Below, in pieces: positions 43,123 through 52,279 of a DNA stretch of 64,000 nt (within the stretch, counting starts at the first letter, position 1; each line of letters begins with the position of its first letter). The position numbers and the translations under genes were made by a program. The stretch is from DASXAI01 sp963728985 (GTDB lineage Bacteria > Actinomycetota > Acidimicrobiia > Acidimicrobiales > Ilumatobacteraceae). The stretch lies in NCBI GenBank assembly GCA_963728985.1, contig CAVSME010000006.1, positions 496,001 to 560,000 on the forward strand, read 5' to 3'. The notes below the pieces were generated by a model. That model saw only the letters and a list, made by a program, of their open reading frames with translations. It did no database searches and was not told where the DNA came from.

Positions 43123-44310
43123 GTGAAGTTCGGAATCTTCTACGAGTTGCAACTGCCCAAGCCGTGGCAGCGCGACGACGAGTACGACCTCATCCAGCAC
43201 GCCCTCGAGCAGGTCGAGCTGGCCGACCGCCTCGGCTACGACTTCGCGTGGGAGGTGGAGCACCACTTCCTCGAGGAGTACAGCCACTCGTCCGCGCCCG
43301 AGGTGTTCCTGGCCGCCGCCAGCCAGCGCACGGAGCGGATCCGGCTCGGTCACGGGATCGTGCAGCTCCCCACCAACCACCCGGCGCGCGTCGCCGAGCG
43401 GGTGAGCACCCTCGACCTGATCAGCCGCGGCCGGGTGGAGATGGGCGTGGGCGAGGGCTCCAGCGTGACCGAGCTGCACCCGTTCGACCGCCGCTTCCGC
43501 GACAAGCGGGAGGTGTGGGAGGACGCCATGCGCTGCCTCATGCCCATGTTCTGGGAGGAGGGCTGGGAGTACCACGGCGAGTTCTTCGACTTCCCCTTGC
43601 GCAACGTGGTGCCGAAGCCCCGCCAGCAGCCGCACCCGCCGCTCTGGGTGGCCTGCAGCCAGCTCGACACGATCGAGATGGCGGGCCGCCGCGGGCTCGG
43701 TGCCTTGGGCTTCCAGTTCGTGTCGGCCGACGCCGCGGTGGCGTGGGTGAACGCCTACTACAACTCGTACGTGAAGCGGCTCGACAAGCTGTGCGACTAC
43801 CAGACCAACCCGAACATCGCCATCGTCAGCATGTTCATGTGCGCCGACACCGACGAGCAGGCCCAGGCCATGGCCGACGGCGCCACGTTCTTCCAGTTCG
43901 CGCTGCGCTTCTACAACACCCACGGTCCGGTGGAGCCCGGCACGTTGAGCCTGTGGGACGAGTACCAGGTGTGGAAGGCGTCGCCGGCCGGTCAGAAGGC
44001 GCAGAACGGTGGCCTCATCGGCTCGCCCGACACGATCCGGCGCAAGCTGCGGCGGTTCGAGGCCTCCAACGTCGACCAGGTCATCCTCCTGAACCAGGCC
44101 GGCCGCAACCGCCACGAGGACATCTGCTCGTCGCTGGAGCTGTTCGCCACCGAGGTCATGCCGGAGTTCCAGGCCCGCGAGCCCGAGCATCAGGCATGGA
44201 AGGCGGGCGTGCTGGCCGGCGAGATCGAGCTCGACGAGATCGACACCTCGCCGTTCAACTACGTCACGAGCCAGACGCCGGCGGCGAAGGTGCGGGCATC
44301 GACGAGCTGA
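43123..44310 (+). CDS. LLM class flavin-dependent oxidoreductase (luciferase-like)
   Basis: 395 residues from GTG 43123. TIM-barrel pattern: MKFGIFYELQ, LGYDFAWEVEHHFLEEYSHSSAPEVFLAAAS, LGHGIVQLPTNHPARVAERVSTLDLISRGRVEMGVGEGS, LIGSPDTIRRKLRRF. A bacterial luciferase-family monooxygenase or reductase using FMN or F420. Length matches the long-form subfamily. Overlaps the next gene by CTGA. Confidence 0.94.
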   Translation: MKFGIFYELQLPKPWQRDDEYDLIQHALEQVELADRLGYDFAWEVEHHFLEEYSHSSAPEVFLAAASQRTERIRLGHGIVQLPTNHPARVAERVSTLDLISRGRVEMGVGEGSSVTELHPFDRRFRDKREVWEDAMRCLMPMFWEEGWEYHGEFFDFPLRNVVPKPRQQPHPPLWVACSQLDTIEMAGRRGLGALGFQFVSADAAVAWVNAYYNSYVKRLDKLCDYQTNPNIAIVSMFMCADTDEQAQAMADGATFFQFALRFYNTHGPVEPGTLSLWDEYQVWKASPAGQKAQNGGLIGSPDTIRRKLRRFEASNVDQVILLNQAGRNRHEDICSSLELFATEVMPEFQAREPEHQAWKAGVLAGEIELDEIDTSPFNYVTSQTPAAKVRASTS

Positions 44311-44774
44311 CCACGGTCGGGCCGATTCGGGCCGGCGAGGAGCTCGAGCTGTTCGAGCTCTTCGCCCGCATCGTGGCGGCCAGGGAGGGCTATCCGCAGG
44401 CGCCCCCGCTCACGCGCGACGTGTTCGACGAGACGTGGCTCACGCACGCCACCGTCGTTGTGGTGGCCCGCTGCGAAGGCGCCGTGGCGGGGGCGTACTA
44501 CCTGAAGCCCAACCAGCCGGGTCGGGCGGCCCACATCGCCAACGCCGGCTACGTGGTGGACCGGTCGTTTCGCGGCCGCGGGATCGGCCGGCTGCTGGTG
44601 GAGGACTCGATCACGCGGGCGCCCACGGTGGGGTTCGACGCCGTCCAGTTCAACCTGGTGTTCGAGTCGAACCCCGCCCGCCGCCTCTACGAAGACCTCG
44701 GGTGGCAGCAGATCGGCCGTGTCCCCGACGCCGTAGAAGGCGAAGCGGCCATCATCTACTGGCGCGCCGTCTAA
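44307..44774 (+). CDS. GNAT family N-acetyltransferase with apparent CTG start
   Basis: 155 residues if read from CTG 44307, where the LLM stop codon overlaps as CTGA. The homologous region starts at TTVGPIRAGEEL, and no ATG, GTG or TTG lies within 60 bp upstream in frame. GNAT features: VVVARCEGAVAGAYYLKPN, NAGYVVDRSFRGRGIGRLLVED (motif A), FNLVFESNPARRLYEDLGW. Substrate unknown; may be coupled to the LLM enzyme. Confidence 0.82.
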   Translation: MTTVGPIRAGEELELFELFARIVAAREGYPQAPPLTRDVFDETWLTHATVVVVARCEGAVAGAYYLKPNQPGRAAHIANAGYVVDRSFRGRGIGRLLVEDSITRAPTVGFDAVQFNLVFESNPARRLYEDLGWQQIGRVPDAVEGEAAIIYWRAV

Positions 44775-44780
44775 CGACGT

Positions 44781-44810
44781 ACTGACGCGCCTGAGCCGAT
44801 ATGCGTGGCA
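44781..44810 (-). repeat. Small dispersed repeat, copy 2
   Basis: Minus-strand reading TGCCACGCATATCGG, four bases, then GGCGCGTCAGT. It matches 5319-5349 and also lies between convergent stop codons. Confidence 0.6.
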
Positions 44811-44819
44811 GATCGCGCA

Positions 44820-45599
44820 TCAGATGCGGGGGATCGAGGCCAGGAGGGTGCGGGTGTAGTCGTGTTGCGGGTTGGCGTAGACGGCTTCCGTGGGGCCCGA
44901 CTCCACGATCTCGCCCTGGTACAGCACGGCGACGCGGTGGCAGAAGAACCGCACCACCGACAGGTCGTGCGACACCAGCACCACGGTGAGGTGCAGATCG
45001 TCGGCCAGGTCGAGGAGGAGGTTGAGGACCTGGGCCCGCACCGAGACGTCGAGGGCGGACACCGGCTCGTCGGCCACCAGCACCCGGGGCCGCGGGGCGA
45101 GCGCCCGCGCCAGCGCGATCCGCTGGCGCTGCCCACCCGAGAACTGGTGCGGGTAGCGGCGGGCGGCGCCGGGGGGCAGGCCGACGGCCTCCAGCACCTC
45201 GGCCACCCGAGCGGCGCGGTCCCCGGGGACGCCCAGCCCGACGAGGGGCTCGGCCACGATCGTCCCGACGGTGAGGCGGGGGTCGAGCGAACCCATCGGG
45301 TCCTGGAACACCATCTGCACGCCGGCCCGCAGTGACCGCAGCTCCCGCTCGCGCCGCCCAACGATCGACTGGCCCTCGAACCGGATGTCACCGGCGGTCG
45401 GCGCGTCGAGGCCGACGAGGAGCCGGGCCAGGGTGGTCTTGCCCGAGCCCGACTCGCCCACGATGCCCACCCGCTCGCCGGCGGCGACGGCCAGTGACAC
45501 GTCGCGCAGCGCGTGGCGCACCGGCACCGGACCCCGCAGCGAGCGGCGGGGGAGGCGGTAGTCGCGCCGGACCCCGACGGCTTCGATGATGGCGCTCAC
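44820..45599 (-). CDS. dppF: Peptide ABC transporter ATP-binding protein (DppF-like)
   Basis: 259 residues from GTG 45599. Walker A GESGSGKTTL, the ABC signature FSGGQRQRIAL, Walker B VLVADEPVSALD and the H-loop SHDLSVVRFF. AVYANPQHDYTRTLLASIP at the C-terminus is typical of the OppF/DppF subfamily. The full ATPase pair drives uptake of di- or oligopeptides. Last gene of the seven-gene operon. Confidence 0.94.
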   Translation of the reverse strand: MSAIIEAVGVRRDYRLPRRSLRGPVPVRHALRDVSLAVAAGERVGIVGESGSGKTTLARLLVGLDAPTAGDIRFEGQSIVGRRERELRSLRAGVQMVFQDPMGSLDPRLTVGTIVAEPLVGLGVPGDRAARVAEVLEAVGLPPGAARRYPHQFSGGQRQRIALARALAPRPRVLVADEPVSALDVSVRAQVLNLLLDLADDLHLTVVLVSHDLSVVRFFCHRVAVLYQGEIVESGPTEAVYANPQHDYTRTLLASIPRI

Positions 45600-46558
45600 G
45601 CCAGGCGGCCCAGCGGGTGCCAGCACGCAACCGTCCGCCGATCGCCAGCGAGTGGCGGCAGTGTCTCGCACACCTCGGTCGCTCGCGGGCACCGGGTGCG
45701 GAACACGCAGCCGGACGGGAAGTGGCCGGCGGCGGGAACGGTGCCGGGGATCGTGGGCAACCGGCCCCGCTCGTCGAGCCGCGACGGATCGGTGGTGGCC
45801 GCCGACGCGTCGAGCAGCCCGGCCGTGTACGGGTGCCACGGCGTCGTGAAGACCGCGGCGGTCGGGCCCGACTCGACGATGCGCCCGCCGTACATCACGA
45901 GCACCCGCTCGCATCGACCCGACACGACGGCGAGGTCGTGGGTGATGAACAGCAGGGCGCTGCCCTCCACGGCCACGAGCCGGTCGATGAGCGTGAGCAT
46001 GCGCGCCTGCACGGTCACGTCGAGGGCGGTGGTGGGCTCGTCGCAGATGAGCACGGCGGGATCGCAGGCCAGCGCCATGGCCAGCATGACGCGCTGGCGC
46101 TGGCCGCCCGAGAGCTGGTGCGGGTACGCCCGCAGCGTGGCCGCCGGATCGGGCAGCTCCACTCTCGCCAGCAGCTCGCCGGCCCGGGCCTCGGCCTCGC
46201 GGCGGCCGGCATCTCGATGCTGCCGCAGCACTTCGGCCACCTGGCGGCCGACGCGCATGAGCGGGTTGAGCGCCGTCATCGGCTCCTGGAACACCATCGC
46301 CAGCCGGTCGCCCCGTAGCGCGCCGAGCTGGCGATCGGACAGCGCGGTGAGATCCCGGCCGCCGAGGCGCACGGTGCCGGTCGCCGACAGCTCCTCGGGC
46401 AAGAGGCCCATGACGGCCAGCGCCGTCAGCGACTTGCCCGAGCCGGACTCGCCGATCAGCCCGACCCGCTCACCCGCAGCGAGGGCGAACGACACGTCCT
46501 GCACGATCGGGGTCGGGCCGGCGGCGACGCCCACCCTGTCGAGCTCCAGCAGCGTCAC
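45596..46558 (-). CDS. dppD: Peptide ABC transporter ATP-binding protein (DppD-like)
   Basis: 320 residues from GTG 46558. Walker A GESGSGKSLTA, signature LSGGQRQRVMLAM, Walker B VLICDEPTTALD, H-loop THDLAVVSG and the C-terminal oligopeptide-transporter Cys block (GCVFRTRCPRATEVC, RRTVACWHP) that binds an iron-sulfur cluster in some DppD/OppD proteins. Overlaps both neighbours by 4 bp. Confidence 0.94.
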   Translation of the reverse strand: MTLLELDRVGVAAGPTPIVQDVSFALAAGERVGLIGESGSGKSLTALAVMGLLPEELSATGTVRLGGRDLTALSDRQLGALRGDRLAMVFQEPMTALNPLMRVGRQVAEVLRQHRDAGRREAEARAGELLARVELPDPAATLRAYPHQLSGGQRQRVMLAMALACDPAVLICDEPTTALDVTVQARMLTLIDRLVAVEGSALLFITHDLAVVSGRCERVLVMYGGRIVESGPTAAVFTTPWHPYTAGLLDASAATTDPSRLDERGRLPTIPGTVPAAGHFPSGCVFRTRCPRATEVCETLPPLAGDRRTVACWHPLGRLA

Positions 46559-47379
46559 GCCCGCACGACCCGCAGCTTGGGATCGAGAGCGTCACGCAGG
46601 CCGTCGCCCAGCAAGTTGAACCCGAGCACGGACAACGCGATGGCCAGCCCCGGGAACAGCGCCAGGGTGGGACGCTGGCCGAAGAAGGTCTGGCTCTCCT
46701 GCAGCGAGCGACCCCACGACGGCGTCGGCGCCGGTGTGCCCAGACCGAGGTACGACAGCGCCGCTTCGGCCAGGATGGCGAGGGCGAACAGCACCGTGCC
46801 CTGCACGATCAGCACGGGCGCGATGTTGGGCAGCACGTGGCGCACGAACACCGCGGGCCGTCGCCGGCCGGCGCCGCGCGACGCCAGCACGTACTCGCTC
46901 GACAAGACCCGCAGCGACTCGCCGCGCGTCAGCCGCGCGAAGACGGGCACGTTGGCGATGCCGATGGCGAGCATGGCCGTCGCCGTGGACGCGCCGTAGG
47001 CGGCGGCCAGCATGATGGCCATCAGCACGGCGGGGAAGGCGAACACGACGTCGTTCACCCGCATCACGCCGTCGCCCAGCACGCCGCCGCGCACGGCGGC
47101 GACGGCACCGAGGGGGATCCCGATGACGGCGGCGACGGCCACGGCGACGATCCCGACGAGAAGGGTGACGCGAGCGCCGGCCATGATCTGGCTGAGCACG
47201 TCGTGGCCGAAGCGGTCGGCCCCGAGCGGGTGGGCCCAGCTCATCGGCGCCAGCCGTCCGCGAGCGTCGATGGCGGTCGGGTCGTACGGCGTCCAGAACC
47301 ACGAGACGACGGCGGTGACGACGACGAGGGCCACGAGCGCGCCGCCGACCACGGCCGTCGGGCCGAGCCGGCCCCTCAT
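46555..47379 (-). CDS. dppC: Peptide ABC transporter permease (DppC-like)
   Basis: 274 residues from ATG 47379. About six membrane segments; the N-terminal HPLGADRFGHDVLSQIMAGARVTLLVGIVA and the inner EAA loop RGAGRRRPAVFVRHVLPNIAPVLIV are DppC/OppC features, as is EAALSYLGLGTPAPTPSWG near the C-terminus. Forms the channel with DppB. Confidence 0.94.
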   Translation of the reverse strand: MRGRLGPTAVVGGALVALVVVTAVVSWFWTPYDPTAIDARGRLAPMSWAHPLGADRFGHDVLSQIMAGARVTLLVGIVAVAVAAVIGIPLGAVAAVRGGVLGDGVMRVNDVVFAFPAVLMAIMLAAAYGASTATAMLAIGIANVPVFARLTRGESLRVLSSEYVLASRGAGRRRPAVFVRHVLPNIAPVLIVQGTVLFALAILAEAALSYLGLGTPAPTPSWGRSLQESQTFFGQRPTLALFPGLAIALSVLGFNLLGDGLRDALDPKLRVVRA

Positions 47380-48323
47380 CGCCGGGCCGTGCGCAAGCGC
47401 GGGTCGATGGCGAGGTACAGCAGGTCCACGAGCAGGTTCACAACGAGGGCGACGAGCACGAGCAGCATCACGATGTCGAGGACCAGCACCAGCTCCCGGC
47501 TGTTGATGCCGTCGAGGAGCTGCTTGCCCAGGCCGGGCAGCGTGAACACGTTCTCGACCACGACGGCGCCCACGAGCAATGCGGTGAGCTGCAGCCCGAG
47601 CACGGTGACGACGGGGATGGCGGCGTTGCGCAGGCCGTGGCGGCGCAGCGCCGTCGCGCGGGTGAGGCCCTTGGCGCGGGCGGTGCGGATGAAGTCCTCG
47701 CGCATCACTTCGAGCACGGCCGACCGGACGTAGCGCGTGAGGATCGCCGCCTGCACGATGGCGAGCGAGATGGCCGGCAGCAGCAGGGACCGGAACGCAT
47801 CCCACCCGCTCTCACCCCACGGCGTGAACCCGCCGGCGGGGAGCCAACCCCACCGCACGGCGACGAGCGTGATCAGCATGAGGCCGGCCCAGAACGCGGG
47901 CACCGCGATGCCGAGCTGCGACAGCCCCGACACGACCGTGCCGCTCAGGCGCCGGTGGCCCATGGCCGCCAGCACGCCGAGCGGGATGGCCACGGCGACG
48001 GCCAGCACCATCGCCATGGCCACGAGCGGCAGTGTCACCTGGAGCCGGGTGCCGATCTCGGTGGCGATCGATCGCTTCGACACGAAGGTGGTGCCGAGGT
48101 CGCCGGTGACGAGGTCCCCCAGCCAGGACGCGTAGCGCTCGGGCACCGACCCGGTCAGGCCGTACTCCTCGCGCAGCGCGGCGACCTGCTCGGGCGTGGC
48201 CTGGGTGCCCGCCGCCACCTGGGCGGGATCACCGGGGAGCACGGCCAGCACCGCGAAGACGGCGATCGACGCCAGCACCAGGGTGAGGGCGAAGACGCCG
48301 ATCCGCTTGAGGAGGAAGACCAC
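47376..48323 (-). CDS. dppB: Peptide ABC transporter permease (DppB-like)
   Basis: 315 residues from GTG 48323. Six membrane segments; N-terminal FALTLVLASIAVFAVLAVLPGDPA, the EAA loop MREDFIRTARAKGLTRATALRRHGLRNAAIPVVT and ENVFTLPGLGKQLLDGI. Paired with DppC. Overlaps dppC by 4 bp. Confidence 0.94.
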   Translation of the reverse strand: MVFLLKRIGVFALTLVLASIAVFAVLAVLPGDPAQVAAGTQATPEQVAALREEYGLTGSVPERYASWLGDLVTGDLGTTFVSKRSIATEIGTRLQVTLPLVAMAMVLAVAVAIPLGVLAAMGHRRLSGTVVSGLSQLGIAVPAFWAGLMLITLVAVRWGWLPAGGFTPWGESGWDAFRSLLLPAISLAIVQAAILTRYVRSAVLEVMREDFIRTARAKGLTRATALRRHGLRNAAIPVVTVLGLQLTALLVGAVVVENVFTLPGLGKQLLDGINSRELVLVLDIVMLLVLVALVVNLLVDLLYLAIDPRLRTARR

Positions 48324-48338
48324 GGCGCCCCGGCGCGC

Positions 48339-49946
48339 CTACTTGATCCCGGTCACGTCGTAGGACAGCGAGTACGAACCGGTCGGGTAGCCGGTGATGC
48401 CCTTCTTGACGACCTCGAGACGGGGGAGCAGGAACAGCCAGTCGTTGACGGCGTCGGCGTTGATCTGGTCGAGCACCTGGCCGTAGAGGGCGTTGCTCTT
48501 GGCCTCGTCGACGGCGGCATCGGCCTGCTGCAGGAGGTCCTGCACCTTGGCGTTGTTGTAGCGCCAGTAGTAGTCGGGATTGCCATACAGGCTCGTGTCG
48601 CGCGCCTCCACGTGGGCGACGATCGTGAGGTCGAAGTCGGCCTTGGTGAAGACCTTGTCCAGCCACAGGTCGAACTGCACGTTGTTGAGGGTGACGTCGA
48701 TGCCCACCGCCGACAGCTCGTCCTTGATCACGGGCGCTGACGCCTGGGCGTACGGCGTGGGGATGACGTCCAGCGTCAGCTTCAGGTTGGAGACGCCCGC
48801 CTCCTTGAGCAGTGCCTTGGCCTTGGTCGTGTCCAGCTGGTACGTCTGCGCAAGGTCCTTGAACCACGGGTCGATGGGCGAGGAGTGCGATCCGATGATC
48901 AGCGCCTTGCCCTGCTCGGCGATCTCGTTGACCGCCTGCTTGTCGATGGCGTAGCTGATGGCCTGGCGCACCTTCACGTTGTCGAGCGGCGCCTTGGAGT
49001 TGTTCATGGCCAGGATCACCTCGCCCGGCGTGGCGCTGTTGACCGTCTCGTACTTGGACGTGTCCTTCTCGAAGTCACCGAAGAGCTCGGGCGACAGGTT
49101 GTCGATGATGTCGATGTCACCGGCTTTGAGCGCGTTGGCCAGGGCGCTGGGATCGGAGAAGTAGCGGAACGTCACCTGCTGGAGCGCGGGCTTCGTGCCC
49201 CAGTACTTCGGATTGGCCTTCAGCACGAGCGACGCGTTGGTGGTGTAGCTGTCGACGGAGAAGGGCCCGCTGCCGTTCGACGCCGTGGCGATCGAGGCGC
49301 GGCTGGCGTCGTCCACGATCACCCCACCGGTCTGCGCGAGGTTGAAGAGGAAGTTCCGGCTCGGCTGCTCGAGCTTCACGACGACGGTCTTCGGATCAGG
49401 TGTGGTGATCGACGTGACCGGATCGAACGTCGCCTTGATGATGGCCGGGGCCTTGGCGTTGGCCTTGTTGTATTCGAACGTCTTCTTCACCGTGTCGGAC
49501 GTGATGGCCGTGCCGTCGGCGAACGTGAGGCCGTCCTTCAGCGTGAACGTGTAGGTCCGCCCGTCGGTGGAGACCTTGTAGTCGGCCGCCAGCAGCGGCT
49601 GGAACGCGCCGGAATCGTCGATCGAGACCAGCGTCTCGTACACGTTGTAGAGCAGCGCCTGGGGCACGGCCGCACCGCTCTGCTGGGTGATGTCGAGCGA
49701 CGCCGGCGCCAGTGTCTCGCCGATGGTGATGGAGGTCGTGCCGCTGCCGCCGCCGGCCGTGGTGACGGACCCGGCCGCCGTCGTGGTGGCGCCGCCGGCC
49801 GCCGTGGGGCTGGCCGCCGTGGTCGCCCTCGTCGAGCCAGCGGTCGCCGTGGTGGCCACGCTGGAGCCGCTGTTGTCGCCGCTGCACGCGGCGGCGACGA
49901 GCGCGAGGCCCACGGTGGCGACCGCGATCGACTGCTTCCATCTCAT
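48339..49946 (-). CDS. dppA: Peptide ABC transporter substrate-binding lipoprotein (DppA-like)
   Basis: 535 residues from ATG 49946. Lipobox VAAAC with lipidated Cys21, then a long Ala/Thr/Ser linker. SBP_bac_5 pattern: LYNVYETLVSID, FTLKDGLTFADGTAITSDTVKKTFEYNK, VRQAISYAIDKQAV. Captures peptides at the outer face of the membrane. Overlaps the P1 peptidase gene by ATGA; 15 bp from dppB. GGAGG precedes the ATG. Confidence 0.94.
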   Translation of the reverse strand: MRWKQSIAVATVGLALVAAACSGDNSGSSVATTATAGSTRATTAASPTAAGGATTTAAGSVTTAGGGSGTTSITIGETLAPASLDITQQSGAAVPQALLYNVYETLVSIDDSGAFQPLLAADYKVSTDGRTYTFTLKDGLTFADGTAITSDTVKKTFEYNKANAKAPAIIKATFDPVTSITTPDPKTVVVKLEQPSRNFLFNLAQTGGVIVDDASRASIATASNGSGPFSVDSYTTNASLVLKANPKYWGTKPALQQVTFRYFSDPSALANALKAGDIDIIDNLSPELFGDFEKDTSKYETVNSATPGEVILAMNNSKAPLDNVKVRQAISYAIDKQAVNEIAEQGKALIIGSHSSPIDPWFKDLAQTYQLDTTKAKALLKEAGVSNLKLTLDVIPTPYAQASAPVIKDELSAVGIDVTLNNVQFDLWLDKVFTKADFDLTIVAHVEARDTSLYGNPDYYWRYNNAKVQDLLQQADAAVDEAKSNALYGQVLDQINADAVNDWLFLLPRLEVVKKGITGYPTGSYSLSYDVTGIK

Positions 49947-51028
49947 GGGCTTCCTCCGGGTACAACGCTGGACGGGAACAGGTCACGGTAGGCGGGCGAC
50001 GGGCCGACGGTCGTGGCGGACAAGATGGCCCGCACGATCGCCCGCTCCACCGCATCGGCCCCCGCCGAGGCGAGGTCGTTCACCAGCGCCGCCCGGCTGG
50101 GGCCAGCGGCGTAGGCGTCCGTCGAGTCCAGTTCGAGGGGTCGGTGCCCGGTGGCCAGAGCGAACACGCAGTCCCCGTCGAACAACGTGTGGGCGGGGCG
50201 GATCCCCCGAGCCACGCCGTCGTGGGCGACGCCGGCGAGCACGCCGCACTCCGCCTTGGTGAGCACGGCGTCGGTGGCCACCACGACGAGCGTGGTGTTG
50301 AGCCGGGCCATCTTGGCCGACTTGTCCATGCGCTCGGCGGCGGCGGCGACGTCGGCCGCTGACGGCCGTTGCCAGCCGGCGCGCTCGCTCGGCAACGCGC
50401 GGTCGATGGCGAAGGGCACGCCCGTCGCGGGGTCGACGGCGTGGCCTCGGGCGTTGAGGACGACAAGAGCGCCGACGGTGAAGCCGCCCTCGAGCGCGGA
50501 GCTGGCCGTGCCCACACCACCCTTCAGCGGCCCGGCGGTGGCCCCTGTCCCGGCGCCCACGCAGCCCTCGGCCACGGTCCCCCCGGCGGCGGCTTCACAG
50601 GCGGCGGCGCCGAAGGTGGCATCGGGCCGGTTGCCCCACTCGCCGAGCTTCAGGTCGAACAGCACCGCCGCCGGCACGATCGGGACCAGCTCGTGGGGCT
50701 TGTCCCCGACGGGGAGGCCGATGCCGTGATCGGCCAGCCAGTGCATCACGCCGTCGGCCGCGGCCAGGCCATAGGCGCTGCCGCCGGTGAAGCAGATGGC
50801 GTGGACCCGCTCCACCATGGCCCCGGGTGCCAGGAGATCGGTCTCGCGGGTGCCCGGCGCGCCGCCGCCGATGTCGACGCCCCCGACGGCGCCCTGGCGG
50901 GCCAGCACCACCGTCGTGCCTGTGGCCCAGCCGTCACCGAGGCGATGATGGTGGCCGACCTCGAGGCCGCAGACGTCGGTGATGGCGTTGACCGGCCCGG
51001 GGCCGAGCGGGACGAGTGCTTCCCACAT
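49943..51028 (-). CDS. P1 family (DmpA/BapA) peptidase, S58
   Basis: 361 residues from ATG 51028. N-terminal NAITDVCGLEVGHHHR, ICFTGGSAYGLAAADGVMHWL and the autocatalytic cleavage site region KGGVGTASSALEGGFTVGALVVLNARG, where the Ser/Thr of GTASS becomes the N-terminal nucleophile. These enzymes are self-cleaving DmpA-type aminopeptidases acting on D-amino acid or beta-amino acid peptides. Between an M20 peptidase and DppA, so it probably degrades the imported peptide. Confidence 0.92.
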   Translation of the reverse strand: MWEALVPLGPGPVNAITDVCGLEVGHHHRLGDGWATGTTVVLARQGAVGGVDIGGGAPGTRETDLLAPGAMVERVHAICFTGGSAYGLAAADGVMHWLADHGIGLPVGDKPHELVPIVPAAVLFDLKLGEWGNRPDATFGAAACEAAAGGTVAEGCVGAGTGATAGPLKGGVGTASSALEGGFTVGALVVLNARGHAVDPATGVPFAIDRALPSERAGWQRPSAADVAAAAERMDKSAKMARLNTTLVVVATDAVLTKAECGVLAGVAHDGVARGIRPAHTLFDGDCVFALATGHRPLELDSTDAYAAGPSRAALVNDLASAGADAVERAIVRAILSATTVGPSPAYRDLFPSSVVPGGSP

Positions 51029-52206
51029 CAGCGGGCGAGGAAGCGCCGGGCGGCCTCGGCGAACACCTCGGCGCACCGCACGATCTCGTCGACCTCCACG
51101 AACTCGTCGGCCTGGTGGGCGATCCACTTGCCGCCGGGCCCGTAGACGACGCTCGGCACGCCGCCCTGGGACGTCAGGACGGTGCCGTCGGTCGCCCCCG
51201 GCACGCCCCCGAGGCGGGCGGGCTCCCCGGTGACCGCTTCATGGGCGGCGCACAGCGCCCGCACGAGCGGGTCCTCGGGGTCGATCTCGACCGCGGGGCG
51301 GTCGTCGATGACGGTCACCCGGGCGTCCACGCCCGTGGGCTTGCCCGCCTGCCGGGCCCGCTCGCCCACGTCGTGGGCCAGCGCCTCGTGGTCGACGCCG
51401 GGAATCGTGCGCACGTCGAGCCACACCGAGGCGTCGGCCGGCATGACGTTCATCTGCACCGGCTCGCCGGCCCGCAAGACGGTGGGGGTGAGGTAGACGT
51501 GCCCCAGGTACTCGTGCTCGCCATGGCGGTCCTGGAGCGTGGCCTGGAGATCCTCGATGTCGACGAGGAAGCGGGCCAGCGCGGTGTTGGGGTTGCGGCC
51601 GTGGTGGGGCATGGCACCGTGGGCCATCTTCCCGGCGAAGTCGACCCGCAGACGCAGCGCGCCCTTGGCCGTGTTGCACACCTCGCCGGCCTCGGGCTCG
51701 CAGCAGATGATGCCGTCCACGCCGGCCAGGCCGCCGCTGGCCACGAGGTGCTTGGCGCCGAGCATCATGCCCTCCTCGTCCACGAGGGCGGCGACGACGA
51801 TGCGCCCCGGGAAGGGGCCTTCGTCGGCCACCTCCTTGGCGGCGTAGAGCATGGCGGCCACGCCGGACTTCATGTCGGCCGAGCCCCGCCCGTACAGGCG
51901 GCCGTCCACGATCTCGGCCCCGAACGGGTCGACCGTCCACGTGCCGGTGTCGCCCTCGGTGACGACGTCGGTGTGGCCCTCGAAGAGCAGCGTCGGGCCC
52001 GGGCGGCCCCCGTCGATCGTGGCGATCACGTTCGGGCGACCCGGGGCCACCTCCACCACCTGGGGCTCCCAGCCGAAGGCCCGCATCCGGTCGGCCACCA
52101 GCCGGGCGGCGGGCTCTTCGTTGCGTCCACCGGCGGGGTCGTGGACGCTCGGGATGCGCACCAGTTCCTGGGTGAAGGTGACGAGGGCCTCGCGGTCGAT
52201 CGGCAT
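51028..52206 (-). CDS. M20 family metallopeptidase (ArgE/DapE-like deacylase)
   Basis: 392 residues from ATG 52206. Metal-binding sequence: His in LFEGHTDVV, the bridging Asp in GRGSADMKSG, the catalytic Glu-Glu in VDEEGM, Glu/Asp in CCEPEAGE and His in IAHQADEF. A dimerisation domain occupies the middle. Cytosolic Zn/Co hydrolase that removes an acyl group or residue from a peptide. Overlaps the P1 gene by one base (TGATG). First gene of the operon. Confidence 0.93.
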   Translation of the reverse strand: MPIDREALVTFTQELVRIPSVHDPAGGRNEEPAARLVADRMRAFGWEPQVVEVAPGRPNVIATIDGGRPGPTLLFEGHTDVVTEGDTGTWTVDPFGAEIVDGRLYGRGSADMKSGVAAMLYAAKEVADEGPFPGRIVVAALVDEEGMMLGAKHLVASGGLAGVDGIICCEPEAGEVCNTAKGALRLRVDFAGKMAHGAMPHHGRNPNTALARFLVDIEDLQATLQDRHGEHEYLGHVYLTPTVLRAGEPVQMNVMPADASVWLDVRTIPGVDHEALAHDVGERARQAGKPTGVDARVTVIDDRPAVEIDPEDPLVRALCAAHEAVTGEPARLGGVPGATDGTVLTSQGGVPSVVYGPGGKWIAHQADEFVEVDEIVRCAEVFAEAARRFLAR

Positions 52207-52215
52207 CCGCGAAGG

Positions 52216-52221
52216 ATGCTA
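52216..52221 (-). promoter_or_regulatory. Leaderless-type -10 box of M20-led peptide operon
   Basis: TAGCAT on the minus strand, 9 nt before ATG 52206. Likely start of the seven-gene transcript. Confidence 0.45.
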
Positions 52222-52279
52222 CGGGCCAAGCGCCAGGAGCCACCTCGGCGCCATGGACCGACCCGGGTGGCCAACGTGG

